DNA from: Lutraria lutraria
Lineage: Eukaryota; Mollusca; Bivalvia; Venerida; Mactridae
NCBI GenBank assembly: GCA_964023205.1
Contig: OZ026842.1
Coordinates: forward strand, 12,378,716 to 12,442,715
Length of the DNA: 64,000 nucleotides
Reading direction: 5' to 3'
Numbering within the stretch: position 1 is the stretch's first letter; the number at the start of each line of letters is the position of its first letter. The notes below the pieces were generated by a model. It made no database searches. It was not told the DNA's origin and saw only the letters and a program-made list of their open reading frames with translations. Positions 63,801-64,000 of this stretch are shown in pieces. A program made the position numbers and the translations under genes.

Positions 63801-64000
63801 CCCTACGCTAACATTTACTATAAATTTAACCTCTGTAAAGAAACAACCTCTGTATAACAACACTGACAAAGTATCCCTACGCTAATATGTACTATAAATT
63901 TAACCTCTGTAGAGAAACAACCTCTCTATAACAACACCTTCAAAGTTTCCCTAAGCTAATATGTACTATAGATTTAACCTCTGTAGAGAAACAACCTCTC
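60810..64000 (+). repeat. HOR type B, second copy (partial, cut by window edge)
   Basis: The order of variants repeats the copy at 54,266 with a constant offset of 6,544 bases (for example TTACCTAAGC at 61,409 and AAGCAAAAATG at 63,647). It is nearly identical where seen. Confidence 0.92.

Larger units (their letters stand above)
22659..64000 (+). repeat. 74-bp satellite array with higher-order repeats, about 557 monomers (partial)
   Basis: The monomer is 74 bases, reading from TATCCCTACGCTAATATGTA through CTATAAATTTAACCTCTG, TAGAGAAACAACCTCTCTA and TAACAACACC, and ending with TTCAAAG or GTCAAAG. The array runs head to tail on one strand without interruption. Variant monomers are 85 bases (extra CTAGAACAACC-type segment), 75 bases (CCTTGAAAAC form) and 72 bases (one, near 58,341). 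Recurrent point variants (GTC/TTC, CTCTAT/CTCCAT/CTGTAT, GTACTA/TTACTA/CATACTA) label monomers, and their order repeats at long range. There is no open frame of note. It continues beyond the right edge. A centromeric or heterochromatic role is an inference. Confidence 0.97.

Noticed and set aside
22659..64000. CRISPR array
   Set aside because: No unique spacers between repeats; the whole 74-base unit repeats and the setting is eukaryotic.
22659..64000. Repeat protein gene
   Set aside because: 74 is not a multiple of three and stop codons occur in all frames of the monomer; no long frame exists.
22659..64000. Telomeric or subtelomeric TTAGGG repeats
   Set aside because: No TTAGGG or CCCTAA tandem run is present; the isolated CCCTA in each monomer is not followed by A in a telomere pattern.

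Overview
This window is non-coding, repeat-dominated DNA from an animal nuclear genome, most likely a bivalve mollusc. The evidence is the very AT-rich, intron-like sequence without operons or closely packed reading frames, the nested non-LTR, hAT and mariner-type elements, and several dispersed repeats that I recall as common in bivalve assemblies. These are the TGACCTAGTTTTTGACC family, the TTCACCATCATGGGACGGTG family, and the poly-G/CTATATAGG/GTCGGTC family. The taxon is inferred from recall, not from a search. No complete cellular gene, tRNA, rRNA or CRISPR array can be supported.

Left part (1-22,458): ordinary accessory DNA made of layered insertions. A MITE lies at 847-1060. A stretch bounded by a perfect 18-bp inverted repeat (4484 and 9920) carries seven exact copies of the decamer TAAGATACGT. 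It was invaded by a 5'-truncated LINE (about 5900-8716), which was itself invaded by a non-autonomous hAT element (7632-8541) with a perfect 8-bp target duplication. Two copies of a bivalve-type dispersed repeat (10.2 and 11.3 kb) and a 38-bp perfect palindrome in an ATCAATATT-rich patch follow. A 20-bp minisatellite (about 12.2-14.6 kb) is split by a decayed mariner (12,349-13,504). Next come a 44-bp minisatellite (15.4-15.96 kb), a 277-bp MITE, and four copies of one TA-flanked MITE family (15.1, 18.5, 18.8 and 20.0 kb). A weak candidate for the 3' end of a minus-strand gene (21,302 to 19,674) and a CTCF-like site (21,947) lie near the right edge of this part.

A run of exactly 200 N (22,459-22,658) is an assembly gap.

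Right part (22,659-64,000, open at both ends): one uninterrupted satellite array of a 74-bp monomer, about 557 copies, with a clear higher-order structure. HOR type A is 71 monomers (5,267 bp) and occurs four times in a row, almost identical; the fourth copy has a 222-bp (3-monomer) internal duplication. HOR type B is 88 monomers (6,544 bp) and is present once in full and again in part. Between them is an A/B hybrid block with a visible switch point and a 1,555-bp tandem duplication. This is the most striking feature: a long hierarchical satellite, plausibly centromeric or heterochromatic, that records recent unequal exchange. A short solo element at 19,109-19,249, outside the array, shares the array's AACCTCTCT core and may hint at its origin.
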